From Flavobacteriales bacterium UBA1531 (GTDB lineage Bacteria > Bacteroidota > Bacteroidia > Flavobacteriales_D > Sanyastnellaceae): a stretch of DNA of 14,526 bases. The stretch is from contig DCPZ01000077.1 of the NCBI GenBank assembly GCA_002323795.1, positions 7,726 through 22,251 on the forward strand. Reading direction: 5' to 3'. Positions 6,334 through 14,526 of this stretch are shown one piece after another (position 1 is the stretch's first letter; every line of letters begins with the position of its first letter). The notes below the pieces were generated by a model. It was not told the origin of the DNA, did not search any database, and worked only from the letters and a program-made list of their open reading frames with translations. A program made the position numbers and the translations under genes.

Positions 6334-8043
6334 TCAATCAACGTTATCGTGCAAGAAGGGATTGTCGTTTCGAAGTTCGACGTGTCGTTCTCCTTCTTCG
6401 TCAACTTGCTCATTGAGCGTAAATCGGCTGACTTGAGACTTAGACGAGTGATCTACGTCGTCTAAAATGACTTGACGACGCTTGTAGGCCGGCTCAGCTT
6501 CGAGGTTGGCGAGTCCGCCTGGTGTTTTGAGTTTACGTGTGAATTGTTGGATGCGTTGATTGCGTCCTGCATCTCCCGAGTCGGGTTGTCGAGTCACCGG
6601 CTGAATGGGCACACGGTTGGCGGATGCTGTGGTATCAGATGTTTTGGAAAGTGGTGCCTTTTGGGGCGGAACGGATTCCTCTTTCTGTGCTTCATGGAAA
6701 CGGATTCCTCCCAAGTTTGGCTCGTCTGAGGTGATGGGAAGGGGGTCGCTATCCAATGTGTAAACCGTCTTGGTTTCATCGCCCTTTAACTCCTCGTCTG
6801 CTGCGGCTTCTTCTTCAGATTGTGAGGAGACAAGGGGCTCGCTTTCTGGCACGGTTTCATTTGCTGCTGGCTCCTCGGATATTTCTGGGGTAACCTCTGC
6901 GGTTGTCTCGGACTTCAAAAATGGAGTTTCTTCTCCTTCTTTCACGGTCTGCGGCTGCGGAGTCTCGCCGAAAATGGTGGCCGCAGGTGTTGTCACAGGC
7001 GCGGTGATTTCTTTTTCAGCACCCAAAACAAAACGAGTTGTTTTTTCAGTTTGATCTGGATTCCACTGATCTTTTCCTTCGAACCCTGTAGCGATGACAG
7101 TCACGCACAAGTCATCTGTCAATGACTCGTCTACTCCGTATCCCCAAATGACTTCGGCAGATTGGCCAGCAGCACTTTGGATGAAGTCGGTGATTTCCAT
7201 GATCTCGTCCATCAGGATTTCTTCGTTGCCAAACGTAATGTTCAACAGCACAAAGTGAGCTCCAGTGATGTCACAATCATTCAGCAGAGGAGATTCGAGT
7301 GCCTCGATGACAGCGGTGCGAGCCCGGCCCTCCCCGGATGCAGTACCCGAGCCCATGATTGCACGTCCAGAATTCCTCATGACCGTATTCACATCGTTCA
7401 TGTCAACGTTAATTTCACCAGTGAGTGTGATGACCTCAGCGATTCCTTTTGCAGCGGTGCAGAGAATTTCATCTGCGTTGTTGAACGCTGCTCGAATGGT
7501 CAAGTTGCCATAAAGTTCGCGCAGCTTGTCGTTGCGTATGATGAGCAAGGTGTCTACGGACTGACGAATCTGCTCGAGGCCATCTTGTGCTTGAGCTGTT
7601 CTTCGTTTTCCTTCAAATTGGAAGGGGATCGTGACGATGCCAACGGTTAGAATATTCAACTCTCTCGCTGCTTGCGCAATAACAGGAGCTGCGCCTGTTC
7701 CTGTGCCTCCGCCCATGCCTGCAGTGATGAATACCATGCTGGTGTTGTCTCCAATAAGCTCCTTGACCTCGTCGAGGGACTCGATGGCTGCATTGCGACC
7801 AACTTCAGGAAGTGACCCCGCTCCTTGTCCGCCAGTGAGCGTAAGCCCCAATTGAACTTTGACGGGCACAGGACTGGCTTCGAGGGCTTGTGCATCGGTA
7901 TTGCAGACAATGAAGTCTACGCCTTGAATGCCACGATTGTACATGGTGTTTACGGCATTGGAGCCGCCGCCGCCAACGCCAATCACTTTGATGGGGGCGT
8001 TCAGATTCACTTCTGAGGGAGTGGATTGAAATGTTTCGTTCAT
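6334..8043 (-). CDS. ftsZ: Cell division protein FtsZ
   Basis: 569 residues. FtsZ is the tubulin-like GTPase that polymerises into the cytoplasmic Z-ring. Visible features: nucleotide-binding VIGVGGGGSNAVN near residues 20-31, the tubulin signature GMGGGTGTGAAP (about 109-120), and the T7 synergy loop NVDMNDVN (about 212-219), whose Asp residues activate GTP hydrolysis in the next subunit. The GTPase body ends near residue 322. A long linker of more than 200 residues follows, very Glu/Pro/Thr/Ser-rich in its first half and basic near QRIQQFTRKLKTPGG. The C-terminus ELRNDNPFLHDNVD is the conserved tail used for partner binding (FtsA) in this phylum. The ATG at 8043 was chosen; the frame extends to 8118, but that would overlap ftsA. 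It lies 28 bases after ftsA. Confidence 0.98.
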   Translation of the reverse strand: MNETFQSTPSEVNLNAPIKVIGVGGGGSNAVNTMYNRGIQGVDFIVCNTDAQALEASPVPVKVQLGLTLTGGQGAGSLPEVGRNAAIESLDEVKELIGDNTSMVFITAGMGGGTGTGAAPVIAQAARELNILTVGIVTIPFQFEGKRRTAQAQDGLEQIRQSVDTLLIIRNDKLRELYGNLTIRAAFNNADEILCTAAKGIAEVITLTGEINVDMNDVNTVMRNSGRAIMGSGTASGEGRARTAVIEALESPLLNDCDITGAHFVLLNITFGNEEILMDEIMEITDFIQSAAGQSAEVIWGYGVDESLTDDLCVTVIATGFEGKDQWNPDQTEKTTRFVLGAEKEITAPVTTPAATIFGETPQPQTVKEGEETPFLKSETTAEVTPEISEEPAANETVPESEPLVSSQSEEEAAADEELKGDETKTVYTLDSDPLPITSDEPNLGGIRFHEAQKEESVPPQKAPLSKTSDTTASANRVPIQPVTRQPDSGDAGRNQRIQQFTRKLKTPGGLANLEAEPAYKRRQVILDDVDHSSKSQVSRFTLNEQVDEEGERHVELRNDNPFLHDNVD

Positions 8044-8071
8044 GATGTTTCTATTGTGAGAGAAGTGAAAA

Positions 8072-9361
8072 TCAAGTGAGCTCTTCGTCTTCGATGAAGT
8101 AGCCTTTGAGGCGATCAATCAAGCGTTCTTTGGTAGAACCGACGTTGACATGTTCTCTTCGTTTTTCGGCCGATTCTGATCGTGGGGAGAGTCGATCGTA
8201 GCCTTGTATGACCAGACCAACTCCCGTCGAGAAACTCGGGGCAGTAGCATCTTGGTTTGGCGCCTCGGCGAGATGTTCGCTTGGAAACCCTACGCGGCAG
8301 TCCATTCCTGTTACGTATTGAAAAAGTTGGGTAATGTGTCGCAATTGGCTTCCACCTCCTGTAAGTACAACCCCACCAATGAGTTGATCTTCAAAGCCTG
8401 AATTTCTAATTTCAAAATGCACGTGCTCAATGATTTCAGTAACCCGTGCTTCAATGATAGCCGCCAAATTCTTGAGGCTAATTTCGCGAGGATTGCGTCC
8501 CTGCAACCCGGGGATGCAAACGATTTCATTGTCTTTCATCTCGGTCGATATTGCGGAGCCAAATCGCTGTTTCACCTGTTCTGCTTGCTTCTTCATGATT
8601 TGACAACCTTGTCGAATGTCTTCGGTGAGTACGTTTCCTCCAAATGGAATCACAGCAGTGTGTCGTATGATTCCATCCTGAAAAATGGCAATGTCTGTAG
8701 TGCCACCTCCAATGTCAACCAGAGCGACTCCGGCTTCTTTCTCTTCTTCACTGAGCACCGATGCCGATGATGCCAACGGCTCCAGTATCAATTGGTCGAC
8801 CACAAGTCCGGCCTTCTTGATGCAGCGATTGATGTTGCGAATGGCAGCGATTTGACCAATGATCACGTGAAAATTGGCCTCCAATCGAATCCCGCTCATC
8901 CCAACGGGTTCCTTGATACCACCTTCATTGTCGACCGCGTATTCTTGCGGGAGGACGTGCAAAATTTCTTCGCCGGGTTGCATGACCTGGCGGTACATGT
9001 CTTGAATCAGAGCATCGATGTCACCTTGGCTGATTTCAGATTCCAAGTCATCACGCGTGCGCTGCCCACGGGTCTGTTGGCTTTTGATGTGTTGCCCAGC
9101 GATACCCACATTGACCAATTCAATTTCACAACCAGAAGTGCGCTCGGCCTCTTCAACGGCTTTTCGAATGGATTCTACTGTGCGTTCAATGTTCGCTACT
9201 ACGCCACGTGAAACGCCAACCGATTCGCTTTTGCCGTAACCGAGGATTTCAATTTTGCCGTGTTCATTTCGGCTGCCGACGAAGCAAGCGATTTTGGTGG
9301 TTCCGATGTCAAGACCGACGACCAGTTCGTCGTTTTGAGGGGAGTGCTTTTGAGAATCCAT
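8072..9361 (-). CDS. ftsA: Cell division protein FtsA
   Basis: 429 residues. FtsA is the actin-like ATPase that anchors FtsZ filaments to the membrane and recruits later division proteins. Visible: the phosphate-1 motif VGLDIGTTKIACFVG (15-29), an SHS2/1C insert around 85-165 (VNVGIAGQHI, then HVIIGQ), the phosphate-2 motif ALVDIGGGTTDIAIF (213-227) and the adenosine motif GGVVLTGGGSQL (329-340). The last residues, KERLIDRLKGYFIEDEE, can form the amphipathic helix that binds the membrane. Length is normal for Bacteroidota. It lies 17 bases after ftsQ and 28 before ftsZ, so stoichiometric co-expression with FtsZ is expected. No key motif is missing. Confidence 0.97.
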   Translation of the reverse strand: MDSQKHSPQNDELVVGLDIGTTKIACFVGSRNEHGKIEILGYGKSESVGVSRGVVANIERTVESIRKAVEEAERTSGCEIELVNVGIAGQHIKSQQTRGQRTRDDLESEISQGDIDALIQDMYRQVMQPGEEILHVLPQEYAVDNEGGIKEPVGMSGIRLEANFHVIIGQIAAIRNINRCIKKAGLVVDQLILEPLASSASVLSEEEKEAGVALVDIGGGTTDIAIFQDGIIRHTAVIPFGGNVLTEDIRQGCQIMKKQAEQVKQRFGSAISTEMKDNEIVCIPGLQGRNPREISLKNLAAIIEARVTEIIEHVHFEIRNSGFEDQLIGGVVLTGGGSQLRHITQLFQYVTGMDCRVGFPSEHLAEAPNQDATAPSFSTGVGLVIQGYDRLSPRSESAEKRREHVNVGSTKERLIDRLKGYFIEDEELT

Positions 9362-9378
9362 GGATGATGATTTCGTAC

Positions 9379-10110
9379 TTAATAATATCGTTGGGCAACA
9401 ACTTGGCCTTGGTAGGACAAATCAATGCGCTTGTAATCGTTCAGGTTTCCACGGCTTATTTGCTCGTGGTAAAATGTGAAGAGCTTGTCAAGTTTTTTCT
9501 GCAACTCCTCAGTGTTGTTGAGCACAATGCGCGCATTGCCAATGCGAGGAATGATTTCAATTTCGCCTTCTGCTTTGACTATAATCTGGTCACAAAATGC
9601 GGCCCAGAATGAATCGTTCCTAACGGCTTGAATGAAGTGGATGGCGGTTTGAGCAGTTTCAACGCTCGCAGCATGAATGACTGGAACACGTGCTGTAAAA
9701 TGGGGCGACAACTCGAGTGGATTCCCCTCAGAGTCGATGTAGAGGTCAACAACATCTGCGTCTGCATGAAGCCGAGCAATCGGTTTACGTTGGGTGACCT
9801 TGAGGTGAAGAACGCGATCCAAACCGGGGTACACTTCTACGTCATCAACAGCGGGAATGGATCGGACCCAATTGGCCACTTCTATGAGATTTAAGTCTGC
9901 AAAGAAGCTACCGCTGATGCTGTCGTGTTGAAAAATGACATCCTTCACCCCGGCGGCATCGACAAAAAACATCCCGTCGATTTCTTCCACGTCGACGGCG
10001 AGAGCCTTGCATCGGATATTTTGTTCTTCCAATTGCGCAAACCCAACCAGAGCAGCCGTGCCTGCAAGCAGGAGAAAGGAAGCTGTGATGAGTGCAATGC
10101 GGCGAATCAT
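9379..10110 (-). CDS. ftsQ: Cell division protein FtsQ (DivIB family)
   Basis: 243 residues. A very short cytoplasmic end (MIRR) and one transmembrane helix (about 5-25) precede the periplasmic part. Residues about 33-108 form a POTRA domain, ending VYPGLDRVLHLKVTQRKPIARL, the typical 'P..l.i.v.er.P.a.' edge. The beta domain follows, with IEIIPRIGNARIVLN and the end KRIDLSYQGQVVAQRYY typical of Bacteroidota FtsQ. FtsQ bridges FtsA/FtsZ-side proteins and FtsL/FtsB/FtsW/FtsI at the septum. Sequence conservation in this family is low, so the call rests on the domain layout together with its place between murC (9 bases upstream) and ftsA (17 bases downstream). Confidence 0.93.
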   Translation of the reverse strand: MIRRIALITASFLLLAGTAALVGFAQLEEQNIRCKALAVDVEEIDGMFFVDAAGVKDVIFQHDSISGSFFADLNLIEVANWVRSIPAVDDVEVYPGLDRVLHLKVTQRKPIARLHADADVVDLYIDSEGNPLELSPHFTARVPVIHAASVETAQTAIHFIQAVRNDSFWAAFCDQIIVKAEGEIEIIPRIGNARIVLNNTEELQKKLDKLFTFYHEQISRGNLNDYKRIDLSYQGQVVAQRYY

Positions 10111-10119
10111 AGAGTCAAT

Positions 10120-11526
10120 CTATTCGAATGGTTTGAACCTTTGGGAGTCTTCGCGAAGCCAGTCTGACAGGGGTTGAACGAGGCGATCAATGTCGCCTGC
10201 TCCGATGGTCAGAAGAACTTCTGGAGGATGTTCCTTCAGGTTATCGAATATCCGTTCTATTGATGTGAGATGCTTGGAGGGGTTGAGGATGTTTTCAAAC
10301 AAGCTTTGTGAATCGATGCCATTTATGGGCTCCTCCCGAGCGGGGTATATCGGCAGCAGCAGGATGCGGTCGAATTCGCTCAAAATTTCCGCGAATTCCA
10401 TCATGTGATCACGTGTTCGGGAGTACAGGTGTGGTTGAAAAATGGCTGTAATGGATTTTTCGGGGTGGTGGAGTCGAACAGCTTCTAAGACGGCGCTGAT
10501 TTCTTTCGGGTGGTGCGCATAATCATCAATGTACGTGCCATGTGATTCCCGGATGTGGTAGGCAAACCGCCGGTGAATGCCTCCAAACATACCCATGCTT
10601 TTCATGCAAGCTCCTCGGTTTGCACCTGCCAGATCGGCCAAGGACAAGGCAGCAAGCGCATTGCTCAGATTGTGCATTCCAGGCATGGGGAACTTGACGG
10701 ATTCAAACCATTCATCGCGCATTTTGATGTCGGCAACCATCCATCCGGATTCGATTCGGGGGTTGCTTGCAGCGTAATCCAGATGGTTCGCCGTTTGTCG
10801 GTTGGTTGCGCATCCATAAGTGAGATCTGCTTCTGCGGATGTGAGTGCCGATTCACGAACGACATGACCAGTGACTTGCTCTCCAAAAGCTGCAAACCCT
10901 GCTCGGAATCCATCAGCGTCACCATATATGTCAAGGTGATCTGGATCCATGCTGGTGATGACGGCGTGGGTTGGATTGAGTTGCAAGAAACTTCGGTCAA
11001 ATTCGTCAGCCTCAACCACCAAGCGTTTGCTTTCAGGATTGAGCAAAACGTTGGAGCCTGTAGAAGCTAAAATGCCTCCGAGAAAAGCGTTGCAGCCACC
11101 TGGAGTATCGGCAAGTAAATGAGTGAGCATCGCGGTTGTTGTGGTCTTACCATGAGTGCCCGCCACGGCAAAGGTTTCAAAATTCTGCGCAACGGCACCT
11201 AACATTTTACTGCGTTTTATCACCGGCAATGCCAGTTCTGCAATTCGGTCAAATAGCGGATGATTGCGAGGCACTGCGGGGGTGCGAACAATTCCTGTGC
11301 GCTCGCTCTCAATGGGGTCAAACCAATGGTTGAAGTGATCCAAGTTTTCTTCGAATCCAATTGAGATGCCCTCCCTCTCCAAAGCACGGGTAAGCGCCGT
11401 TTGGGTTTTGTCATACCCGGCAACTTCCAAACCCAATTGTCGGGCATAACGGGCAAGGCCGCTCATGCCAATGCCTCCGATTCCGACGAAATACAAGCGA
11501 TCCACCGTTTTTTCACCCCATTTCAT
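10120..11526 (-). CDS. murC: UDP-N-acetylmuramate--L-alanine ligase MurC
   Basis: 468 residues. MurC adds L-Ala to UDP-MurNAc with ATP, the first amino acid of the peptidoglycan stem, in the cytoplasm. Visible: N-terminal Rossmann motif YFVGIGGIGMSG (12-23), the Mur-ligase P-loop VAGTHGKTTTT (121-131), EADEFDRSFL (172-181), SMDPDHLDIY (192-201), HNLSNALAA (285-293), the MurC-type GIHRRF (316-321), YIDDYAHHP (332-340) and QPHLYSRT (364-371). These separate MurC from MurD, MurE and MurF. The ATG at 11526 overlaps the murG stop as ATGA, which supports this start and translational coupling. Length is normal and no catalytic residue is missing. Confidence 0.98.
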   Translation of the reverse strand: MKWGEKTVDRLYFVGIGGIGMSGLARYARQLGLEVAGYDKTQTALTRALEREGISIGFEENLDHFNHWFDPIESERTGIVRTPAVPRNHPLFDRIAELALPVIKRSKMLGAVAQNFETFAVAGTHGKTTTTAMLTHLLADTPGGCNAFLGGILASTGSNVLLNPESKRLVVEADEFDRSFLQLNPTHAVITSMDPDHLDIYGDADGFRAGFAAFGEQVTGHVVRESALTSAEADLTYGCATNRQTANHLDYAASNPRIESGWMVADIKMRDEWFESVKFPMPGMHNLSNALAALSLADLAGANRGACMKSMGMFGGIHRRFAYHIRESHGTYIDDYAHHPKEISAVLEAVRLHHPEKSITAIFQPHLYSRTRDHMMEFAEILSEFDRILLLPIYPAREEPINGIDSQSLFENILNPSKHLTSIERIFDNLKEHPPEVLLTIGAGDIDRLVQPLSDWLREDSQRFKPFE

Positions 11527-12689
11527 GTGGAATGCATCAGTAGTTTTTCGAGCTCCGAGACCACGTCCATGGCCGCATTGGGCCGAGCTGATCCTTTTAA
11601 GGCATCGGTTAGAGACTTTTGCTGCTCGGGGTCATTAAACAATTGACTCAATGTGGGTTCCAATCGGTCCACGATGTCGCTGTCAGAAATCAATAATGCT
11701 CCGCCGCGATCGCTGAGGGATCGTGCATTTTTGGTTTGGTGGTCCTCGGCTACCACCGGAGATGGGACCAGCAATGTGGGTTTGCCGACCAATGCCAATT
11801 CTGCAATGGACATCGCACCAGCCCGGCTAGCAATGATGTCTGCCACGCTGTAGGCATGGTCCATTCGGTCAATGAAACCAACACAGACGATGCTTTGCTC
11901 TGGTGGCAAGTTCATCGCCCGGAGGACCTTCCCCATGGCTTCTTGATATCGTGCGCCACATTGCCACAATAGATCGTAGGGGAGTGCCTTTTGTTGTTTT
12001 TCTATTTGACGGGCAATTGCGAGAACCGCTTCATTCATGGATCCTGCCCCGAGGCTCCCGCCCATGATGAACGCGACAGGTCGGTTGCCGTTGAAACCGA
12101 AGTGTGCAACGGCTTTGGCTTTTATATCGGGATGGAGCGTTTGGATCTTGGTAACGTTTTCGCGCAGTGGATTGCCTGTTTCAATGATGCGGTCTGCTGG
12201 AAACCAGCGATTCAACCCTGGGAATCCGGCGCATATCAACTGGACTTTATTGGCCAGCAGCCGATTGGTGATGCCGGGAAATGAGTTTTGTTCTTGGATG
12301 GCCGTCGGAATGCCTTTGAGTGCTGCTCGGTAAAGCAATGGTCCGCTAGCGAATCCGCCCACGCCCACGGCAATTTGTGGTTTGAATTTCCGGATGATTC
12401 TTCCGGCTTTTACCAAGCTACTAAAGAGTTTGAAGGGAAAAGTGAGGTTTCGTTTGCTCCGCCAATTGCGATCGATGCCGCTGATCCATAACCCTTGAAT
12501 GGGATAGCCAGACTGAGGTACTTTTTCCATTTCCATTCTCCCAATGGCACCAACGAATAGGATTTCACAATCCGGGTACCGGTGTTTTATCTCGTCCGCA
12601 ATTGCCACTGCAGGGTGGATGTGACCACCTGTTCCTCCACCCGAGATGATAACGCGTTCCAAGGCAACCGATTCTGACCGTTTCTTCAT
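11523..12689 (-). CDS. murG: UDP-GlcNAc:lipid I N-acetylglucosaminyltransferase MurG
   Basis: 388 residues. MurG is a GT-B fold glycosyltransferase at the inner face of the membrane that transfers GlcNAc to lipid I to form lipid II. Visible: GGGTGGHIHPA (17-27) in the N-domain, VGVGGFASGP (108-117), IQEQNSFPGITNR (131-143), the domain-linker GGSLGAGS (210-217), and the UDP-GlcNAc site SRAGAMSIAEL (288-298) with EDHQTKNA (315-322). The ATG at 12689 overlaps the ftsW stop (ATGA), and the murG stop overlaps the murC start the same way, so ftsW-murG-murC are translationally coupled. Length is slightly above the usual 350-370 because of about ten extra N-terminal residues. Confidence 0.98.
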   Translation of the reverse strand: MKKRSESVALERVIISGGGTGGHIHPAVAIADEIKHRYPDCEILFVGAIGRMEMEKVPQSGYPIQGLWISGIDRNWRSKRNLTFPFKLFSSLVKAGRIIRKFKPQIAVGVGGFASGPLLYRAALKGIPTAIQEQNSFPGITNRLLANKVQLICAGFPGLNRWFPADRIIETGNPLRENVTKIQTLHPDIKAKAVAHFGFNGNRPVAFIMGGSLGAGSMNEAVLAIARQIEKQQKALPYDLLWQCGARYQEAMGKVLRAMNLPPEQSIVCVGFIDRMDHAYSVADIIASRAGAMSIAELALVGKPTLLVPSPVVAEDHQTKNARSLSDRGGALLISDSDIVDRLEPTLSQLFNDPEQQKSLTDALKGSARPNAAMDVVSELEKLLMHST

Positions 12690-13960
12690 CCGGGGCTTGT
12701 TTCGGTTCTGACCATGCGATTGGCAGCTTTCCGGATTTCTCCAGAATTGCGATCATTCTCCCATCCATCGGGTTGTGTGACCGAACGAGATACAGCCAGA
12801 ATCATCCCAATTGCGAGGCAGGTGAAAACCATTGAGGTGCCACCATATGAGACGAGTGGCAAGGGTTGCCCTGTTGTGGGGAAGAGACGAACAGCTACTG
12901 CCATATTGATCATCGCTTGCAAAACCAATAGAAATCCCAACCCCATGGCTAACAGGCCACCAAAATGCCTAGGACAGCGCGTTGCCGTTCGAATCGTCCT
13001 GTAGAGTAAAATCACATAGAGAAGGACCAATCCTAGTCCGCCCATGACAGCACCCCACTCTTCGATGATAAATGCATAAATCATGTCTGAGTAAGGATGA
13101 GGCAGGAAGTTTCTTGACGTGCCCGACCCCGGACCTTGAGGGAAGATGCCGCCGCGGTTGATTGCGACTTGTGCCAATTCAATTTGATACTCCAAGGCGT
13201 CTCCATCTGCAGCATTTCCAACCCCCGCAAAACGTTCAATTCGACCGGCCCAAGTGCCGAATCTTGGCAACAAGTCAGGTGCAGCTTTGCCCAGTCCATA
13301 AAGCATGAATAATGCTGCAACCCCTAAGCCTCCAATTTTGAGCATGTGTCGAAATGGCACGCCACCGATGAACAACATGCCAATGCACACCAATCCAAGC
13401 AATGCTGCGGTTGAGAAATCTGCAGGTAAAATCAGAAAGCAAATGAGGCCTATTGGAATCAAAATGGGAAACACGCCTCGTTTGAAATCGTGCAGTTGAG
13501 TGCGTCGATTGTTCAGTTCGCGGGCAACGAATGTGACCAGTACAACTTTTGCGAAATCTGACGTTTGAAGTGTCAGTCCAATGAATGGAATCCTGAGCCA
13601 GCGTTTGGCTTCGTTGATGTCGGCACCAAACATCAGTGTGAGCAATAGCAGCGCCGCAGCTACCCAAATTAAGACCTGCGATATGCGCGAGAAATAGCGA
13701 AAATTTACCTTGTGCACGAGAAGCATTACCCCCCATCCGAGGGTGAGCATCGTCGCTTGTTTGAATAAAAATCGTAGCGAACTCCCATCGGTTTTATACG
13801 CAAGTGAAGAGATGGCGCTGTACACCGCTAAAAGCGAGCACAGACTGAGGATCAACGTGACCATCCAAATGACTTTGTCCCCTTCTAACCAGGCTCCAAT
13901 TCGCCGATGCAGAGAGCGTATTTCGCCCTGCGTTTCAGAATTTGTCGCGGCTTTGCCCAT
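12686..13960 (-). CDS. ftsW: Septal peptidoglycan polymerase FtsW (SEDS family)
   Basis: 424 residues with about ten hydrophobic segments. FtsW is the SEDS glycosyltransferase that polymerises lipid II at the septum together with the transpeptidase FtsI. Visible: AKRWLRIPFIGLTLQTSDFAK (split: AKRWLRI at 118-124, QTSDFAK at 132-138), LPADFSTA (178-185), the large periplasmic loop with PHPYSDMIYAFIIEEWG holding the presumed catalytic Asp292, and the SEDS signature LFPTTGQPLPLVSYGGTS (359-376). The N-terminal 25 residues and the C-terminal 30 are cytoplasmic and charged. Its place directly after murD (2-base gap) and before murG favours FtsW over the elongation paralogue RodA, which is otherwise the main alternative. 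Confidence 0.95.
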   Translation of the reverse strand: MGKAATNSETQGEIRSLHRRIGAWLEGDKVIWMVTLILSLCSLLAVYSAISSLAYKTDGSSLRFLFKQATMLTLGWGVMLLVHKVNFRYFSRISQVLIWVAAALLLLTLMFGADINEAKRWLRIPFIGLTLQTSDFAKVVLVTFVARELNNRRTQLHDFKRGVFPILIPIGLICFLILPADFSTAALLGLVCIGMLFIGGVPFRHMLKIGGLGVAALFMLYGLGKAAPDLLPRFGTWAGRIERFAGVGNAADGDALEYQIELAQVAINRGGIFPQGPGSGTSRNFLPHPYSDMIYAFIIEEWGAVMGGLGLVLLYVILLYRTIRTATRCPRHFGGLLAMGLGFLLVLQAMINMAVAVRLFPTTGQPLPLVSYGGTSMVFTCLAIGMILAVSRSVTQPDGWENDRNSGEIRKAANRMVRTETSPG

Positions 13961-13962
13961 TT

Positions 13963-14526
13963 TTAGAGGCTGCGAACGGCGGCTTTGAATGCACGACCAC
14001 GTTCTTCATAGGATCCAAAAAGATCAAAGCTGGCACAGGCAGGGGATAGTAAGACGGTGCAGCCGGGCATGCCAAGGTCGTATGCCGCTTGAACAGCATC
14101 TTGCGCCGTTGCAACTTCAGATGTGCTATCTACTCGGTCGCCAAAGGTTTCGAGCAAGGTTTGATTGTTTTTTCCGAGACAGATGAGGTGATTTACTTTG
14201 CTCGTGACGAGGTGTAACAGGGAACTGTAGTCGTTTCCCTTATCCACGCCTCCCGCAATCCAGATTACGGGTCCTTCGATGCTTTCCAACGCGAACCAAG
14301 CGCTGTTGACGTTGGTCGCTTTTGAGTCGTTGACGAATTTGATGTTGTTGATCTCTTGCACGAATTCCATGCGGTGTTCAATGGCGTCGAACTGGGATAA
14401 GCTCTCTCGTATGCCTTCACTGCGCAATTCGAGAACGCGAGTTGCAACGCTGGCTGCCATGCTGTTGTACAGGTTGTGTTTGCCCTGTAAGGCCAATTCT
14501 TGGATGGTCATGGTAAATGGGTTTTG
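13963..14526 (-). CDS. murD: UDP-N-acetylmuramoyl-L-alanine--D-glutamate ligase MurD, C-terminal part (5' end outside window)
   Basis: The last 187 codons are visible; the frame is open to the window edge at 14526, so the ATG at 14511 is internal. MurD adds D-Glu to UDP-MurNAc-L-Ala in the cytoplasm. Visible: GKHNLYNSMAA at the end of the central domain, RMEFVQEI and FVNDSKATN (the KATN motif binds the acidic product), VIWIAGGVDKGNDY, and the C-terminal SPACASFDLFGSYEERG-x-x-F, which is the D-Glu-binding signature distinguishing MurD from MurC, MurE and MurF. The P-loop lies outside the window. It is followed 2 bases later by ftsW, the standard order, and mraY would be expected beyond the edge. 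Confidence 0.97.
   Translation of the reverse strand, partial: QNPFTMTIQELALQGKHNLYNSMAASVATRVLELRSEGIRESLSQFDAIEHRMEFVQEINNIKFVNDSKATNVNSAWFALESIEGPVIWIAGGVDKGNDYSSLLHLVTSKVNHLICLGKNNQTLLETFGDRVDSTSEVATAQDAVQAAYDLGMPGCTVLLSPACASFDLFGSYEERGRAFKAAVRSL

Noticed and set aside
6327..6413. 29-residue extension of the YqeY-like protein upstream of 6326
   Set aside because: It runs into the ftsZ coding region in another frame, and YqeY proteins normally start at the MSF-like N-terminus with about 150 residues.
7162..7650. Long open frames opposite ftsZ, ftsA, murC and murG (for example 7162-7650, 8417-8770, 10555-11070)
   Set aside because: They lie entirely antisense to confidently identified genes, have no recognisable domain and read as low-quality protein; they are by-products of codon use.
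8044..8118. 25-residue extension of FtsZ upstream of 8043
   Set aside because: It overlaps the end of ftsA and does not look like an FtsZ N-terminus; ATG 8043 gives the usual short leader before the GTPase core.
1..14526. Defence system, mobile element, CRISPR array, tRNA or riboswitch
   Set aside because: No transposase, integrase, nuclease, direct-repeat array or structured RNA signature was recognised; most of the window is a conserved division and cell-wall operon.

Overview
The window comes from a Bacteroidota chromosome, most likely a marine or freshwater Flavobacteriales lineage (Crocinitomicaceae/Cryomorphaceae-like; the family is an inference). Three things point there. The division and cell-wall genes run in the order murD-ftsW-murG-murC-ftsQ-ftsA-ftsZ-yqeY. 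FtsZ ends in the FLHDNVD tail seen in this phylum. The secreted protein at the left end carries the cysteine-rich 'GCT..ACN.NP.A.IDDGSC' module and a dockerin-like tail that I recall from such genomes. Starts lack clear Shine-Dalgarno sequences, which also fits the phylum.

Left part (1-4025). On the + strand is the tail of one secreted protein, followed with a 1-4 base overlap by a full FG-GAP/VCBS plus ASPIC/UnbV protein. Both end in the same kind of cysteine-bracketed single EF-hand tail, so they look like a tandem secreted pair. Tail-to-tail with them, on the - strand, is an exported M28-family zinc peptidase. Divergent from that peptidase is a small FMN nitroreductase on the + strand.

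Middle (4032-5161). A - strand gene encodes an unusual protein: a soluble N-terminal domain, one hydrophobic helix that ends in a signal-peptidase-like site, then a beta-barrel-like outer-membrane region. A probable terminator of the large right-hand operon and a probable promoter of this gene lie back to back in the 107-base gap upstream of it.

Right part (5162-14526). One tightly packed - strand operon is read from the right edge leftwards: murD (5' end outside the window), ftsW, murG, murC, ftsQ, ftsA, ftsZ, a GatB/YqeY-domain gene and a YceI-like lipoprotein gene. Gaps are 2 to 28 bases and two junctions are ATGA overlaps. MurD, MurC and MurG make and lipidate the peptidoglycan precursor. 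FtsW polymerises it at the septum, FtsQ links the division proteins across the membrane, and FtsA tethers the FtsZ ring.

No tRNA, rRNA, CRISPR array, insertion sequence or phage gene was seen, and no gene-free stretch exceeds about 110 bases. Most of the window is conserved housekeeping DNA. The least ordinary parts are the C-terminal tail module at the left end and the domain fusion at 4032-5054.
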